DNA of 64,000 nucleotides, taken from the NCBI GenBank assembly GCA_964036045.1, contig OZ038381.1:1178001-1242000 (forward strand), written 5' to 3'. Position numbers and translations under genes: made by a program. The notes below the pieces were generated by a model that searched no databases, had not been told where the DNA came from, and saw nothing but the letters and a program-made list of their open reading frames with translations. The DNA is from Eutreptiella sp. 'Long Island Sound 2002'. Lineage: Eukaryota > Euglenozoa > Euglenophyceae > Eutreptiales > Eutreptiaceae. Shown in pieces: positions 21,176-30,560 of this stretch (position 1 is its first letter; every line of letters begins with the position of its first letter).

Positions 21176-21992
21176 AGTAAGAAAAAGTGCTTTTCCATTG
21201 CTTTGGGACATACTCTAGTTGTATTAGAGATGCACTGAGCATCCATGCATTTTTATCTTAGTATTGGTCCAGCCAAAAGTGGTGAGAACACATTTTGACC
21301 TATGGAACCAAACAACCAATCAGGATATTGAGTGGACCCCTTAATCCCCTTTCAATCAGAAGTAAAACATCTTTTCCTGAGTTGACTGAGTACTGACATA
21401 CCTAAGGTAGAACCTATGAATTTATCTATGTTTTTCCATGAATACTTATCTGCCCTAGTGGTATGCACCATAGGGGGTTAGGCACCTCTTTTTGAGAGGT
21501 CCTGGGTTCAATTCCCGGTCAGCCTAACTAAGTAGGAAGATCCCAACTAAGTAGGAAGATCCCATGTGACATGGCAGTGACCTCATCGCCACATACCATG
21601 CCACCTCAGCACATATGGGAGCCAAAACAAAGAGTGCACATCTCCTAAGATGGCACTATGGAGAGAGAGTGATCCTGAGGCAGTTTTCTAACTCTTTTCC
21701 CAAAACATTTAAGCTATCTCTGTGAATATGCATTCATTTGTATCCTGAGTTGCAGTTTCTGTGAATACCTAATCATCTTTCACTGTTTACACTGCAGCCC
21801 TTCATGCTTTGATCCTGAATTACCTTCTCCTTGCATACTATTGGCTTGGGCTATCCTGGATTGAGTTGGCTTTACTGTATTTCAACAAACAAAAGCTTTT
21901 CATCATCCAAAACCAGCAGCAGGACACCCTACAGCAACAACAAGCAGCAGGAGAAGCAAAAACACAGTGCTGAAAACACTATAAACTTTTCT
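21176..21992 (+). repeat. 5' LTR of element A
   Basis: It begins AGTAAGAAAAAGTGC and ends AAACTTTTCT. The first 13 bases match the B LTR and the tail is similar, but the rest is largely different apart from short patches such as CTGCAGCCCTTC. It contains a tRNA-like segment at 21451-21526. Confidence 0.95.
21451..21526 (+). other. tRNA-like segment (Pol III A and B boxes) in the 5' LTR of A
   Basis: TGCCCTAGTGG (21451-21461) fits an A box and GGTTCAATTCC (21505-21515) fits a B box, 54 bp apart. The T arm CTGGG-TTCAATT-CCCGG pairs well, and ACCTC-TTTTTGA-GAGGT makes a 5-bp stem with a 7-base loop like an anticodon arm. No acceptor stem closes the structure, so this is a tRNA-derived relic or promoter module rather than a working tRNA gene. 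The same sequence is at 32072-32147. Confidence 0.55.
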
Positions 21993-22004
21993 GGTAGCAA
22001 GAGG
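21992..22004 (+). promoter_or_regulatory. Primer-binding site of A, initiator tRNA-Met type
   Basis: TGGTAGCAAGAGG overlaps the last T of the LTR. It matches TGGTAGCAGAGG, the complement of an initiator tRNA-Met 3' end, with one extra A. Confidence 0.7.
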
Positions 22005-22090
22005 CAGCCTGTCTCTGTGCACCGGCAGCGACCCCGCGCCGTACAACCAGTGCTCCGAGCAGGCAAACATAAGCAGAAGGGTGGATTAAG

Positions 22091-24592
22091 ATGGATCCAG
22101 GAAGAGTGGACGCCGAGGTGAACACAGCGCCAGCGCCAGAGACACCGGCAAGGCCGGCGCCTGACGCTGTACCTTCGGTGGAGCCCTTACATGGGCCAAT
22201 GGATACGGCGGAGGACTCCTTGGATGGCCTCCAGACGGCCTTTGGGGCCCTGTCGGTGAAGGAAATGGTCTCTCAGCCTCAGCCTGTGAAGAGGAAGAGA
22301 GGAAACGAGAGCGAGAAGGATGCTGGAGAAGGAACAGACGAAGGAGAGGAGCAAGGGCAAGACCCGACGGATATCCCTACCTTCGAAGGCGCACCAAGCG
22401 CTTCTGGCCTCCAAGCATCACCCTCTCCCACAACCACCACACACCCAGCCGCCGCTACATCCACTTCCACAACCAACCAGCCTATGGCAGAGGGCACAGG
22501 CTTTACTGGCATGCCTCACTACCCCGCCTATGGCATGGGCCCACCTACCACTGCGCTCCTTGAGGCAACTACTGCCAGTGAGCCGGTGGCTTCCAGCTCT
22601 GCGCCGCGTTGGTATGCGGCTGACCATCCCCATCCACTCCACGCCACGGGAACCTACATGGAAGTTCCTGGGTATGCTCCTGGGTGTACACCTGGGTATG
22701 CACCCCTGAGTGGGTTGAGGAGAGGACCACAGTCTCTGGGAGGCAGGAGTAGAGGATCGGGAAGATCCTCCAACAGGTCCCTGACGCGGTCGGAGATCAA
22801 CGAGGTGCTCCAAGGAGCCACTTCGAAAATCGTGAGCGACCTCACGCAAGAGATCAGGGAGAAACTGCAGCCCCTGATGATCCCGTCCCATGCGTCACCG
22901 ACGACAGTGGGGATGTCGCCCCACCGAATACAGGCTAACCACCTGGCGGCAGGGTTGACGAATACCCTGGGGAGCCTGAGGAGCCGACCGATGCCGACTC
23001 CTGCAGCAGTACCAAGAAGCCCATTCGTCCCGAGGACAGCCCAGCCGCCCTACAGTCACGTGACGAACTCGACGAGGGCCGAGCTGGACCAGCTGGGGCT
23101 GACAGCCCTAAGGGCTATGGTGGACGTGGAGCCTTATGGCTCCAGTGATCTAGGCGGAGACCCCTCCGATGATGGGCCGCCTTCGATGACTTCTTCTTCG
23201 CCATCGGATGACGAAGACCCTGAGGACCCCGAGGACTCCAAGGGTAAGAAGAAGAAGAAGAAGAAGAAGAAGACCCGACGCCCTGAAGGACGCCGAGCTC
23301 AGGAGGCGAAGGCTATTGCCACCTCCAAGATAGTGGTGAACCTGCCTGAATTCACAGGCAAGGACCTCAGCGAGTTCGCTGAGAACTTTGGCCGGTTCCT
23401 ACGACTGACCGGCCAAACCCACGCGAGTGGGCGAGTGAAGTGCGACCTGCTCCTGCAGTGCTGCAAGACGAAGTACCTGGAGAAGCAGGTCAGGCAGATC
23501 GTCACCAACTCCGCCACCTTTGCCGACGTGTTGGTTGCCCTGGAGAGGCAGTACCCAACCTACGAGACCGACCTCTCCATCAGGGCTGAGATCCAGAACC
23601 TGCCCGTCCTGCCCAACAACCCCAAACCCGGCAGGGTCTCCGAGCTGTTGGCGGACCTGGACCACTGGGCTGGACGACTGACGCCCGGTTCCTACAGCAG
23701 CGACGACCTGCTGTTTTGGTTGTGCTCCAAGCTCCCCCGTGAGCTATGGGACGAGTGCCGTCTGACGGCTGAGCGCAAGGCTAGATCCCTCCGCTACGAG
23801 GATCTATGCGTGCTGCTCCTGGAGATGGCGCTGGAGAAGGAGAGCGACCAACACCTGAACCACTACCGTCCTGGTGGTGGAGGTTCTGGAGGCAAAGGGT
23901 ACCAAGGGTCCCGACCTGGGCAGGGGACTACCCCCAAACACGCCCACGCCCGCCTAATGGAGAACGTGAAGGAGCTATTCTGGTGTGATGCCAGAGATGA
24001 ACAGGGCCACCTGCAGCATGCCTCCGACTGCGAGCAGCGAGACTGCTTTGTTGTCCAGGGGAAGCAGCAGGAAAAGATCACCGGCGCCAAGGTGAAGATG
24101 CCGGATCATTACCGCTGCACCATCACGTGTGCATTCTGCGGTAAGCGGAAGCACTATGAGGACGAGTGCTACCATAAGCAACGCCTATCGGCGAAGCTTA
24201 AGGGGGAAGATCCTGGCAAAAGCTCAGGCAAAGGTGGAGGCAAGGCCAAAGGCAACGACTCCGGCAAGGGCAAGTCGAAAGGACGTGGTCAAGGTGGTCA
24301 AGACAAGGGTCAAGGCGGACGAGGAGGAGGCGCTAATCGCCAGAACGACAACAAGAACAAGGACAAGAACGGAGGTAACCCCAACCCTAATCCAGGGGGG
24401 AACTCCGAGCCCTCTGGAGGGCAGTCTGGACCTACCACACGCTCACAGACGCAGGCCCAGCAAGAACAAGGAGCCAAGCGTGAGCATGAAGGTGGTGACG
24501 ACGGCAACGCCAAGAAGAGAAGCCGTTTCATGAGGATGGCCCGCAAATTGCGGAACAAGGGGTTCGAGGTGACCTGTCCCGCGGAGTTCTGA
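22091..24592 (+). CDS. gag: gag polyprotein of element A
   Basis: 833 residues from ATG 22091, 98 bp after the LTR; it would form the virus-like particle. The N-terminal third is Pro/Ser/Thr-rich and looks disordered. A lysine run lies near residue 385. A helical capsid-like region (about 410-600) contains FGRFLRLTGQ, LPELW-type and FWLCSKLPRELWDECR motifs, and aligns with B gag. A CCHC zinc knuckle (C-x2-C-x4-H-x4-C, CAFCGKRKHYEDEC) lies near residues 680-693, preceded by a conserved HASDC segment. A Gly/Lys/Asn-rich tail follows. The TGA stop is followed in frame by pol, with the context TGA-CGG. Confidence 0.93.
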   Translation: MDPGRVDAEVNTAPAPETPARPAPDAVPSVEPLHGPMDTAEDSLDGLQTAFGALSVKEMVSQPQPVKRKRGNESEKDAGEGTDEGEEQGQDPTDIPTFEGAPSASGLQASPSPTTTTHPAAATSTSTTNQPMAEGTGFTGMPHYPAYGMGPPTTALLEATTASEPVASSSAPRWYAADHPHPLHATGTYMEVPGYAPGCTPGYAPLSGLRRGPQSLGGRSRGSGRSSNRSLTRSEINEVLQGATSKIVSDLTQEIREKLQPLMIPSHASPTTVGMSPHRIQANHLAAGLTNTLGSLRSRPMPTPAAVPRSPFVPRTAQPPYSHVTNSTRAELDQLGLTALRAMVDVEPYGSSDLGGDPSDDGPPSMTSSSPSDDEDPEDPEDSKGKKKKKKKKKTRRPEGRRAQEAKAIATSKIVVNLPEFTGKDLSEFAENFGRFLRLTGQTHASGRVKCDLLLQCCKTKYLEKQVRQIVTNSATFADVLVALERQYPTYETDLSIRAEIQNLPVLPNNPKPGRVSELLADLDHWAGRLTPGSYSSDDLLFWLCSKLPRELWDECRLTAERKARSLRYEDLCVLLLEMALEKESDQHLNHYRPGGGGSGGKGYQGSRPGQGTTPKHAHARLMENVKELFWCDARDEQGHLQHASDCEQRDCFVVQGKQQEKITGAKVKMPDHYRCTITCAFCGKRKHYEDECYHKQRLSAKLKGEDPGKSSGKGGGKAKGNDSGKGKSKGRGQGGQDKGQGGRGGGANRQNDNKNKDKNGGNPNPNPGGNSEPSGGQSGPTTRSQTQAQQEQGAKREHEGGDDGNAKKRSRFMRMARKLRNKGFEVTCPAEF

Positions 24593-27500
24593 CGGGGACG
24601 CTCTGGTGGCACCCAAGACCTGGTGTTTTGGGTACGTATCCGACTAGGGGGACGTGAATACCTGGGGGTACTGGATACTGGAGCCACAATATCGATAGTG
24701 GCCAAGAAAATTTTACCTTGTGGGAGCCTGAAGAACACCATGACCACCGCCGCTATACGGATGGGGGATGGACATGTGGTGCACAGCTGCGGGGACTGCG
24801 AAGTGGAGGTACCTATGGGCTCCAAGACTATCGCCCATCGGTTCTATGTGATGGACACTGATGCCTTCGACTTTGTACTGGGTACTGACTTCTTCGTGCA
24901 GCACTCCCAGATACAATCCCTGACGCTGCAAGCGCCCTACCTCCTGTACGTGGACCACGGCAGTGGCAGAGAGTCTGTGCCACTGGAGCAGTCGGAACAT
25001 ACCTCGAGTTACCTGAGACTATCGAAGGAGGAGCCCTCGAACATGATGGCGGCCTCCAAAACTGAGGACTATCAACTATTGGGGGAAGTCCTAGACCAAG
25101 GTCTGAAGGAGTTGGGTTACTCTCGAGAAGACCTAAGTGTGGAACTGTTCGCCAGCGACAAGCAGCATGTACTGGACCTATACTGCAGCAAGGGGAAGAA
25201 CTGCAGCTACAAATTTTACTGGCCCTCTTTCGGGATGGCCTACGGGAACCCCAGATTCAGTGAACTGGGGAAGGTGCTGACCAAGGTGGCCTTGGAACGT
25301 TCCCGTATGGTCCTGTGTTCCCCCGATTGGGGAGCCCATGGGGGCAACGAGTACTGGCGAACCCTCCTTGACAAGCTGACTATCAGCTCTGTGCGGTTAC
25401 CTGATGAGGCCATCTACGTGCCTCTGGGACGCAAGACGCCCATTGGGAAGCCCGGATGGGGGAGTATGCTCAGCGTGGTGGACGGAAGTCTTACCACCAT
25501 CCCCTGGGAAGACCTGGACCCTACTCTGGTCCAGGCTATACAACGAGAAAGCGATGGACTCGCCTTGGGTGACTTGAAGGATCGTCTACGACCTCAAGAT
25601 GCTGTTGAAACTACACCCGGAGGAGATGAGTACGTCGTGACTGACACCAACGCCCCCAACTCTCCCTGTCATGTACCTGTTCCTGATGGAGTCTCTGAGT
25701 GTGGACTATCTGAGCTACCTAGCTCTATCCACTCAGACGACGAAACTGAGCACGACGCCTTCTTCGTGCAGACTGCGGTGGAAGAAGTGGAGAACGCCGA
25801 GTACGTCGCCCCACTAAAACCCCTACTCTCCATGAGGGTGGAAGACCCCGTGGATGAAGAGCTGGACCCTCGATCCAGGCTCAGGGAGTATGTGGATTCC
25901 AAGAGGAAGTTGGTGGCGAAAAAGCTATGCTACGCGAAGCCTACCCGCAGCTCGTGGCCACTGAAGCAAGGACGTATGGGAGACCTATCCCAACTGAAGG
26001 AGGACCTCGAACAGAAGATCACCACCTGGCAAAGGGAGGTAGATCTCAAGCTCATGAAGAGCGTATGGGGTGCCCATGTGAGGACCCCAGATGAGGACGA
26101 CCTCTCGGAGGAATGTGTATGTGAACCCCCTAAAGCGTGCCTATGTTGCCATCGTCCACCGGAGATGGTTGAGCAAGACCTTCTGTATGCCTACCAAGGG
26201 CTGAAGGATGCTACCGCGGGCGAAGAGTCGGTGGAGGACCACCTCCCGACGTCTATTCAAGGGGCAAGCAACTTACACTCCGACGAGGACATGGAGGACA
26301 AGATCAAGGTACTGGACCCGCGGGTACAAAAGCTGATAAGGACCTATCTGGAGGTGTTCGGAGAACTACCCCCTCCAGCCTCATGCGACAAGCTGGTACA
26401 GATGGACCTCAAGCTGAAACCCGAGTTCGTGGGTCACAAGATCCGGAGGAGACCCTATCCAGCTCCTAAAGAGCAGGCCGACGAGATTGAGCGACAGATA
26501 CAAGAATGTATCGACGCTGGCCTAGTCCTGGAGTACAAGGATGGGGACTACCCCCTACACTGCAGCCCCTGTTTCCTGGTGGCTAAACCTGGGTCTACAG
26601 CCAAACGGCTGGTAGTGGACTATGGAGAGCTGAACAAGAAGACGCTGAACCACTCAGGGTCCATTCCCAATATGGAGTCTACCCTGGAGAAGATAGCCTC
26701 CTGTCGCTACAAGACCAAGATGGACAAGCGAAGTGGATTCTGGCAAGTGGACCTGACGCCCAACGCGCAGGAACTACTGGCCTTCATCACCCCTCAGGGG
26801 AGGGTATTCAAGTGGAAGGTCATGCCATTCGGCGTGGCTAACGCCCCCGCTCTGTTCCAAGAGCTGATGAACAAGATCTTGTCCATCCTACGAAGGAGAC
26901 CTAAGGTGCAGGAGCTCATATCCCGTGGGGCCCAGATGGAGGCTCACATCGACGATGTATGCCTCGGGACCAATACCCAGGAGGATCACCTAATCCTCTT
27001 GGGTGAGTTCTTTGCGGTCTGCCAGGAGAACCACACACGACTCAAGCTGGAGAAGTGTGAGTTCATGCAGGAGACCATGCAGTACCTGGGGTTTGACGTT
27101 GGCTATGGGTGGTGGACCCCAGCGGCCTCTAAGGCCAAACCCCTGATGGATGCCAAGGTACGACACGAAGACCCCAAGAAAGGACTTCATGATGTACGCA
27201 GTTTCATTGGGGCGTGCAACTTCTATCGCCGCCACATCAAAAACTTCACCTACACCAGCGCGGTACTGACTGACTTGATCAAGAAGAGTACTACTTGGCG
27301 CTGGGGCCCACAAGAGCAACAAGCGTTTGACGAGCTCAAAGACAAGGTAGCCAACGCTAAGTGCTTGGGCGTGCCTAGGGCACAAGGGGAGATTATCCTG
27401 GTGACCGACGCCAGCAATGTGGGCGGTGGTGGAACGTTGTTCCAATGGCAAGCACTAGAGAAGGAGGAGTTCGACTCGGCCATTTCCCAATGGGGGACGG

Positions 27501-29197
27501 AAGGTCTCAACCGAGATGGAACCCTCAAGCACAGCTACCCTGACGACAAGTGGGTCCTAGTACCTCTGGGCCACTGGAACTGGAAGTGGAACCAGGCCAG
27601 AGGGAACTACTCCACCTATGAGCAGGAACTGCTCGCGGGTATGCTGGTGCTATCCTCACAAGCACGACTGTTGGGGAGTAACCCTGTGGTCTGGCTATGC
27701 GACCAAGAACCGGTCCGCAGTTTCCAGAAGGGCCCCCCACCTGAGAAGGCCAAGCTACGTCGCTGGTGGACCTACCTCAGTCAACTACGGCTGACGGTAC
27801 ACCATATCCAGGGAGTGAAGAACGAGTGTGCCGACTACATCAGCCGCAACAACTTCGACGCCCTGATTGGTGCCCGGTCTGAAGCGCTGGCTAAGGAAGC
27901 GTTCAGCCGTATGGACGTACACCTGGACCTGAACATGACCATGATACGCCCCCTGGATGGACTCCAACAATCGGAGTACCTACAGGAGTTTGGGGATATC
28001 TACCGGCGCCTGGAGAAACGCCTTGAACCCCTCCTGGTCAACCAAGACCAGTGGAAGCGGGACAAGAGCTACCTCTGGCACGAGGACCGCATCGTGGTGC
28101 CTAGTGACCGAGTCCCAGCGCTGCTGAAGTGGACCCATGAGTCCAGTGGTCATGTGGGTGCTGACCGTACCCTGAGGCTGTTGAAGCAGTGGTTCCACAC
28201 TACGTGGACTGACGACCAGCTGCGGAAGACGCTCCTGCCTATCGTGGACAAGTGCCCGTGCAGGTCCTGTAAACCAGGGGATATCAGGGACAGAGGTCTC
28301 TACTCGACCCTGCCCATCCCTCACTGTGCTAACAGTGTTCTATACGTGGACTACACGGAGATGCCGAAGTTCGGGGGCTATGACTTCGCCCTCGTAGTAA
28401 CCTGTGGGTTGACCAGGTTTACCAGGGTGTTCCCATGTACCAAGCACATTACCGGAGAGGAGACTATCAAGATACTCCTGGAGGAGTGGTTTTGTGTCTA
28501 TGGGGCGCCCAAGGAGATCAACTCCGATGAGGACGTACGAGTACGCTCAGATACTGGCTGGTACAAGAGGGTCCTGAGGTCCCTCAATGTCCAGGTGTCT
28601 ACGGGGATTCCCTACTCTCACACGAGCAACCCCCTATGTGAGCGACAGATTCGTGTCCTGAAGGAGAACGTCAGGATATGGTGCAAAACTGAACGCACCA
28701 GAGACTGGGTGAGACTACTCCCCGTCATATCCTTGATGATGAACTCCCAAGAGAGTTCAGCTACTGGCTACTCGCCACATGAGCTATTCATGGGGCGCCC
28801 GGCGTGGTTCCTACATGCCCCCTATCCAGAGGACACCCATTCTTCTGTGGGTGAATGGGTCCAAGAGCAACAAGCGAAGGTGGACAAGGCCAAGGCTATG
28901 CTCCAGAGAGTGAGGGAGCGTCAGTGGAACAAGAAGAACAAGCACCGTGTACCGGCCACCTACCAAGAAGGGGACTGGGTGCTGGTGCACCACAGTCGAC
29001 TACCCGCCTGGCCACGCTCTACCAGCGATGACCCATACTTCGGGCCGTACAAGATCCTATCTGTGGATGGGCACCGTATCACCGTGCGGTGTTCTCCCCG
29101 TCTAGGGGGGACCCTGGTGTGCGCCGCTCAACACCTGAAGCGCTACCATGATCCTGAAGACCTCTGTGGGGAGGAGTGGGAGCTGAACGACGAGTAA
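24593..29197 (+). CDS. pol: pol of element A: protease, DIRS/Dam-like module, RT, RNase H, integrase
   Basis: This frame continues the gag frame after the TGA and has no ATG near its start, so readthrough is likely. The aspartic protease has LDTGATISIVA (D at 24673) and DFVLGTDFF. A module with VELFASDKQHV, YGNPRFS and VLCSPDWG follows (about 25139-25440). The RT spans KLVQMDLKLKPEF through MPFGVANAPALFQELMN to HIDDV (26945-26956) and LGFDVGYGWW. RNase H has TDAS, YEQELLAG and ADYISR. The integrase has an HHCC-type finger (HESSGH, then CPCRSC), then D (28349), SDED and CERQ in DD35E spacing. A GPY-like C-terminus contains FGPYKIL. The frame stops at TAA 29195, ahead of the chromodomain. Confidence 0.95.
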   Translation, partial: RGRSGGTQDLVFWVRIRLGGREYLGVLDTGATISIVAKKILPCGSLKNTMTTAAIRMGDGHVVHSCGDCEVEVPMGSKTIAHRFYVMDTDAFDFVLGTDFFVQHSQIQSLTLQAPYLLYVDHGSGRESVPLEQSEHTSSYLRLSKEEPSNMMAASKTEDYQLLGEVLDQGLKELGYSREDLSVELFASDKQHVLDLYCSKGKNCSYKFYWPSFGMAYGNPRFSELGKVLTKVALERSRMVLCSPDWGAHGGNEYWRTLLDKLTISSVRLPDEAIYVPLGRKTPIGKPGWGSMLSVVDGSLTTIPWEDLDPTLVQAIQRESDGLALGDLKDRLRPQDAVETTPGGDEYVVTDTNAPNSPCHVPVPDGVSECGLSELPSSIHSDDETEHDAFFVQTAVEEVENAEYVAPLKPLLSMRVEDPVDEELDPRSRLREYVDSKRKLVAKKLCYAKPTRSSWPLKQGRMGDLSQLKEDLEQKITTWQREVDLKLMKSVWGAHVRTPDEDDLSEECVCEPPKACLCCHRPPEMVEQDLLYAYQGLKDATAGEESVEDHLPTSIQGASNLHSDEDMEDKIKVLDPRVQKLIRTYLEVFGELPPPASCDKLVQMDLKLKPEFVGHKIRRRPYPAPKEQADEIERQIQECIDAGLVLEYKDGDYPLHCSPCFLVAKPGSTAKRLVVDYGELNKKTLNHSGSIPNMESTLEKIASCRYKTKMDKRSGFWQVDLTPNAQELLAFITPQGRVFKWKVMPFGVANAPALFQELMNKILSILRRRPKVQELISRGAQMEAHIDDVCLGTNTQEDHLILLGEFFAVCQENHTRLKLEKCEFMQETMQYLGFDVGYGWWTPAASKAKPLMDAKVRHEDPKKGLHDVRSFIGACNFYRRHIKNFTYTSAVLTDLIKKSTTWRWGPQEQQAFDELKDKVANAKCLGVPRAQGEIILVTDASNVGGGGTLFQWQALEKEEFDSAISQWGTEGLNRDGTLKHSYPDDKWVLVPLGHWNWKWNQARGNYSTYEQELLAGMLVLSSQARLLGSNPVVWLCDQEPVRSFQKGPPPEKAKLRRWWTYLSQLRLTVHHIQGVKNECADYISRNNFDALIGARSEALAKEAFSRMDVHLDLNMTMIRPLDGLQQSEYLQEFGDIYRRLEKRLEPLLVNQDQWKRDKSYLWHEDRIVVPSDRVPALLKWTHESSGHVGADRTLRLLKQWFHTTWTDDQLRKTLLPIVDKCPCRSCKPGDIRDRGLYSTLPIPHCANSVLYVDYTEMPKFGGYDFALVVTCGLTRFTRVFPCTKHITGEETIKILLEEWFCVYGAPKEINSDEDVRVRSDTGWYKRVLRSLNVQVSTGIPYSHTSNPLCERQIRVLKENVRIWCKTERTRDWVRLLPVISLMMNSQESSATGYSPHELFMGRPAWFLHAPYPEDTHSSVGEWVQEQQAKVDKAKAMLQRVRERQWNKKNKHRVPATYQEGDWVLVHHSRLPAWPRSTSDDPYFGPYKILSVDGHRITVRCSPRLGGTLVCAAQHLKRYHDPEDLCGEEWELNDE

Positions 29198-29521
29198 ATC
29201 GCCGCTCTGGACCTACAAGGGGCTGCCAGCCCTATGGAAGTTGAAGGTGAACTCCCCGACATGAACGCCGAGGAGATGGCTAAGGAGGGCTTCTACCTGG
29301 TGAAGTCTGTCCTACGCCACCGCTATCGTCAGGGTTGGCGCTTCCTCACCCTCTGGGAAGGGTTTGGAGTCGAAGAGGCCACCTGGGAGCCCTTCTCTGC
29401 ATTTGTTCTACCTGAGGGACGCCTAAACTCAGTTCTGGTTGACTACTTGTCCCAGAACAACCTTGGTGAGTTGTTGAGGCTCGCTGAGGCGCTTGCCTCC
29501 AAGACTAAAGCTAGGGACTGA
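29198..29521 (+). CDS. Chromodomain of element A, separated by a stop codon
   Basis: In frame with pol after the TAA at 29195-29197. It encodes a chromodomain-like fold: GFYLVKSVLRHRYRQGWRFL, then TLWEGFGVEEATWEP.SAFV. The hallmark W-x-G/F and A-T-W-E-P-x-x-x-F motifs are present. In element B the same domain is fused to integrase without a stop, and the B residue aligned with the A stop is Glu. In chromoviruses this C-terminal domain targets integration to modified chromatin. An ATG at 29234 would allow separate translation only by reinitiation, so a nonsense mutation is the simpler reading. Confidence 0.85.
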   Translation: MAALDLQGAASPMEVEGELPDMNAEEMAKEGFYLVKSVLRHRYRQGWRFLTLWEGFGVEEATWEPFSAFVLPEGRLNSVLVDYLSQNNLGELLRLAEALASKTKARD

Positions 29522-29550
29522 ACCTTACCCTTACCTGCCAAAGCGTATGT

Positions 29551-30560
29551 GTGAGTGTGCTAGTCCTAAGGTCCTGAGAGCAAGCCGCAGAAGTGGTGTC
29601 CTAATTATACCCAAGTCTGCGCCCTTGCTAAACCTGGAGGGTTGGCTTATTGATGCCACGGGGTACGCCCCGGGTCTCCCCTCCCCTATGCGCCCAATTT
29701 CTGTGCTGGCGCAAAACCTTGGGGGAATACCCAGAGTGTTAATCCAGGTATTGTTTTCCCTACCTACCTGTCTACTAAAGGGAGGGGTGGCCAAAAGCTA
29801 TGAAGGCATGCAAAACGCCTGTTTGCTATGTGGCCAAAAACACTAGCCTAACCCACTGTCACAGCCCACCAACCCAGCTAAAATTGCAGGAAAAGGGTGG
29901 GACAGTGACACGCCCCCTACAGGTCCTACACACCCTACAGTGGCACCATCCTGGTGGGCGAGCGCTGGGCAACTGGCTCTAGCCCCCACGCAGGACTACC
30001 ACTCCTACACGCACACTCTACTTGGCGTTGCGAAGAGGAAGTTCTCGAGGGTCCTAGCGACCCACCTGTGAAGTGACAAGAGAACACAGCGCTGCTAAGC
30101 AACTGTGGTCTCACGGGAGACGCCACAACGCGTTTCCCCTGCAAGGGCTTGGAGGGAAGGAGTGCTCGCGTGTGCAAAGCGCAGATGTCGATGAAGTCGG
30201 ACTCCCTGCTCTGCCACAGGCGGAGCGGAGTTATTTGTTTGTGTGATCTGCGCCCCTGTTTAGCAGGGCATAAAAAAAATTGCTGCTGCACCACTCACCC
30301 TACCTGCCCACCTGTAAAACAAAGGCAAATGAAAGGGCGTTTGCGGCGGAGGAACCAAGGCACACTCCAGGTATTATACCCTTCTCAGTGTGCCCTATAA
30401 TACGCTGTCCGCAAACACGCTGCATGGAGCAGCTACCCTTATCAAGCAAGCAAGCGTTAAGGGACTCCTCAGGTTCTCTTAAAGAACGTACCGAGGAGCC
30501 CCTGGGTAGCCTAAACAAGGTTTACCGTGCGCACTTCGCGTGGCCTACCCTTTAATGCGT
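29551..30560 (+). repeat. 3' non-coding block of A shared with B
   Basis: It matches 39531-40559. The first ~300 bp are about 95% identical by eye, falling to about 88% further on. That is higher than the nucleotide similarity of the coding regions. Open frames on both strands follow from this similarity; none has a recognisable domain. Confidence 0.85.

Noticed and set aside
21451-21526. Functional tRNA gene in the A LTR
   Set aside because: The T arm and boxes fit, but no 7-bp acceptor stem closes and the variable loop would be one base; kept only as a tRNA-like segment.
29493-29846. Open frames on both strands in the 3' region of A, repeated in B (39512-39859)
   Set aside because: They are explained by the ~95% nucleotide identity of the shared non-coding block. 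No domain, and nothing envelope-like.
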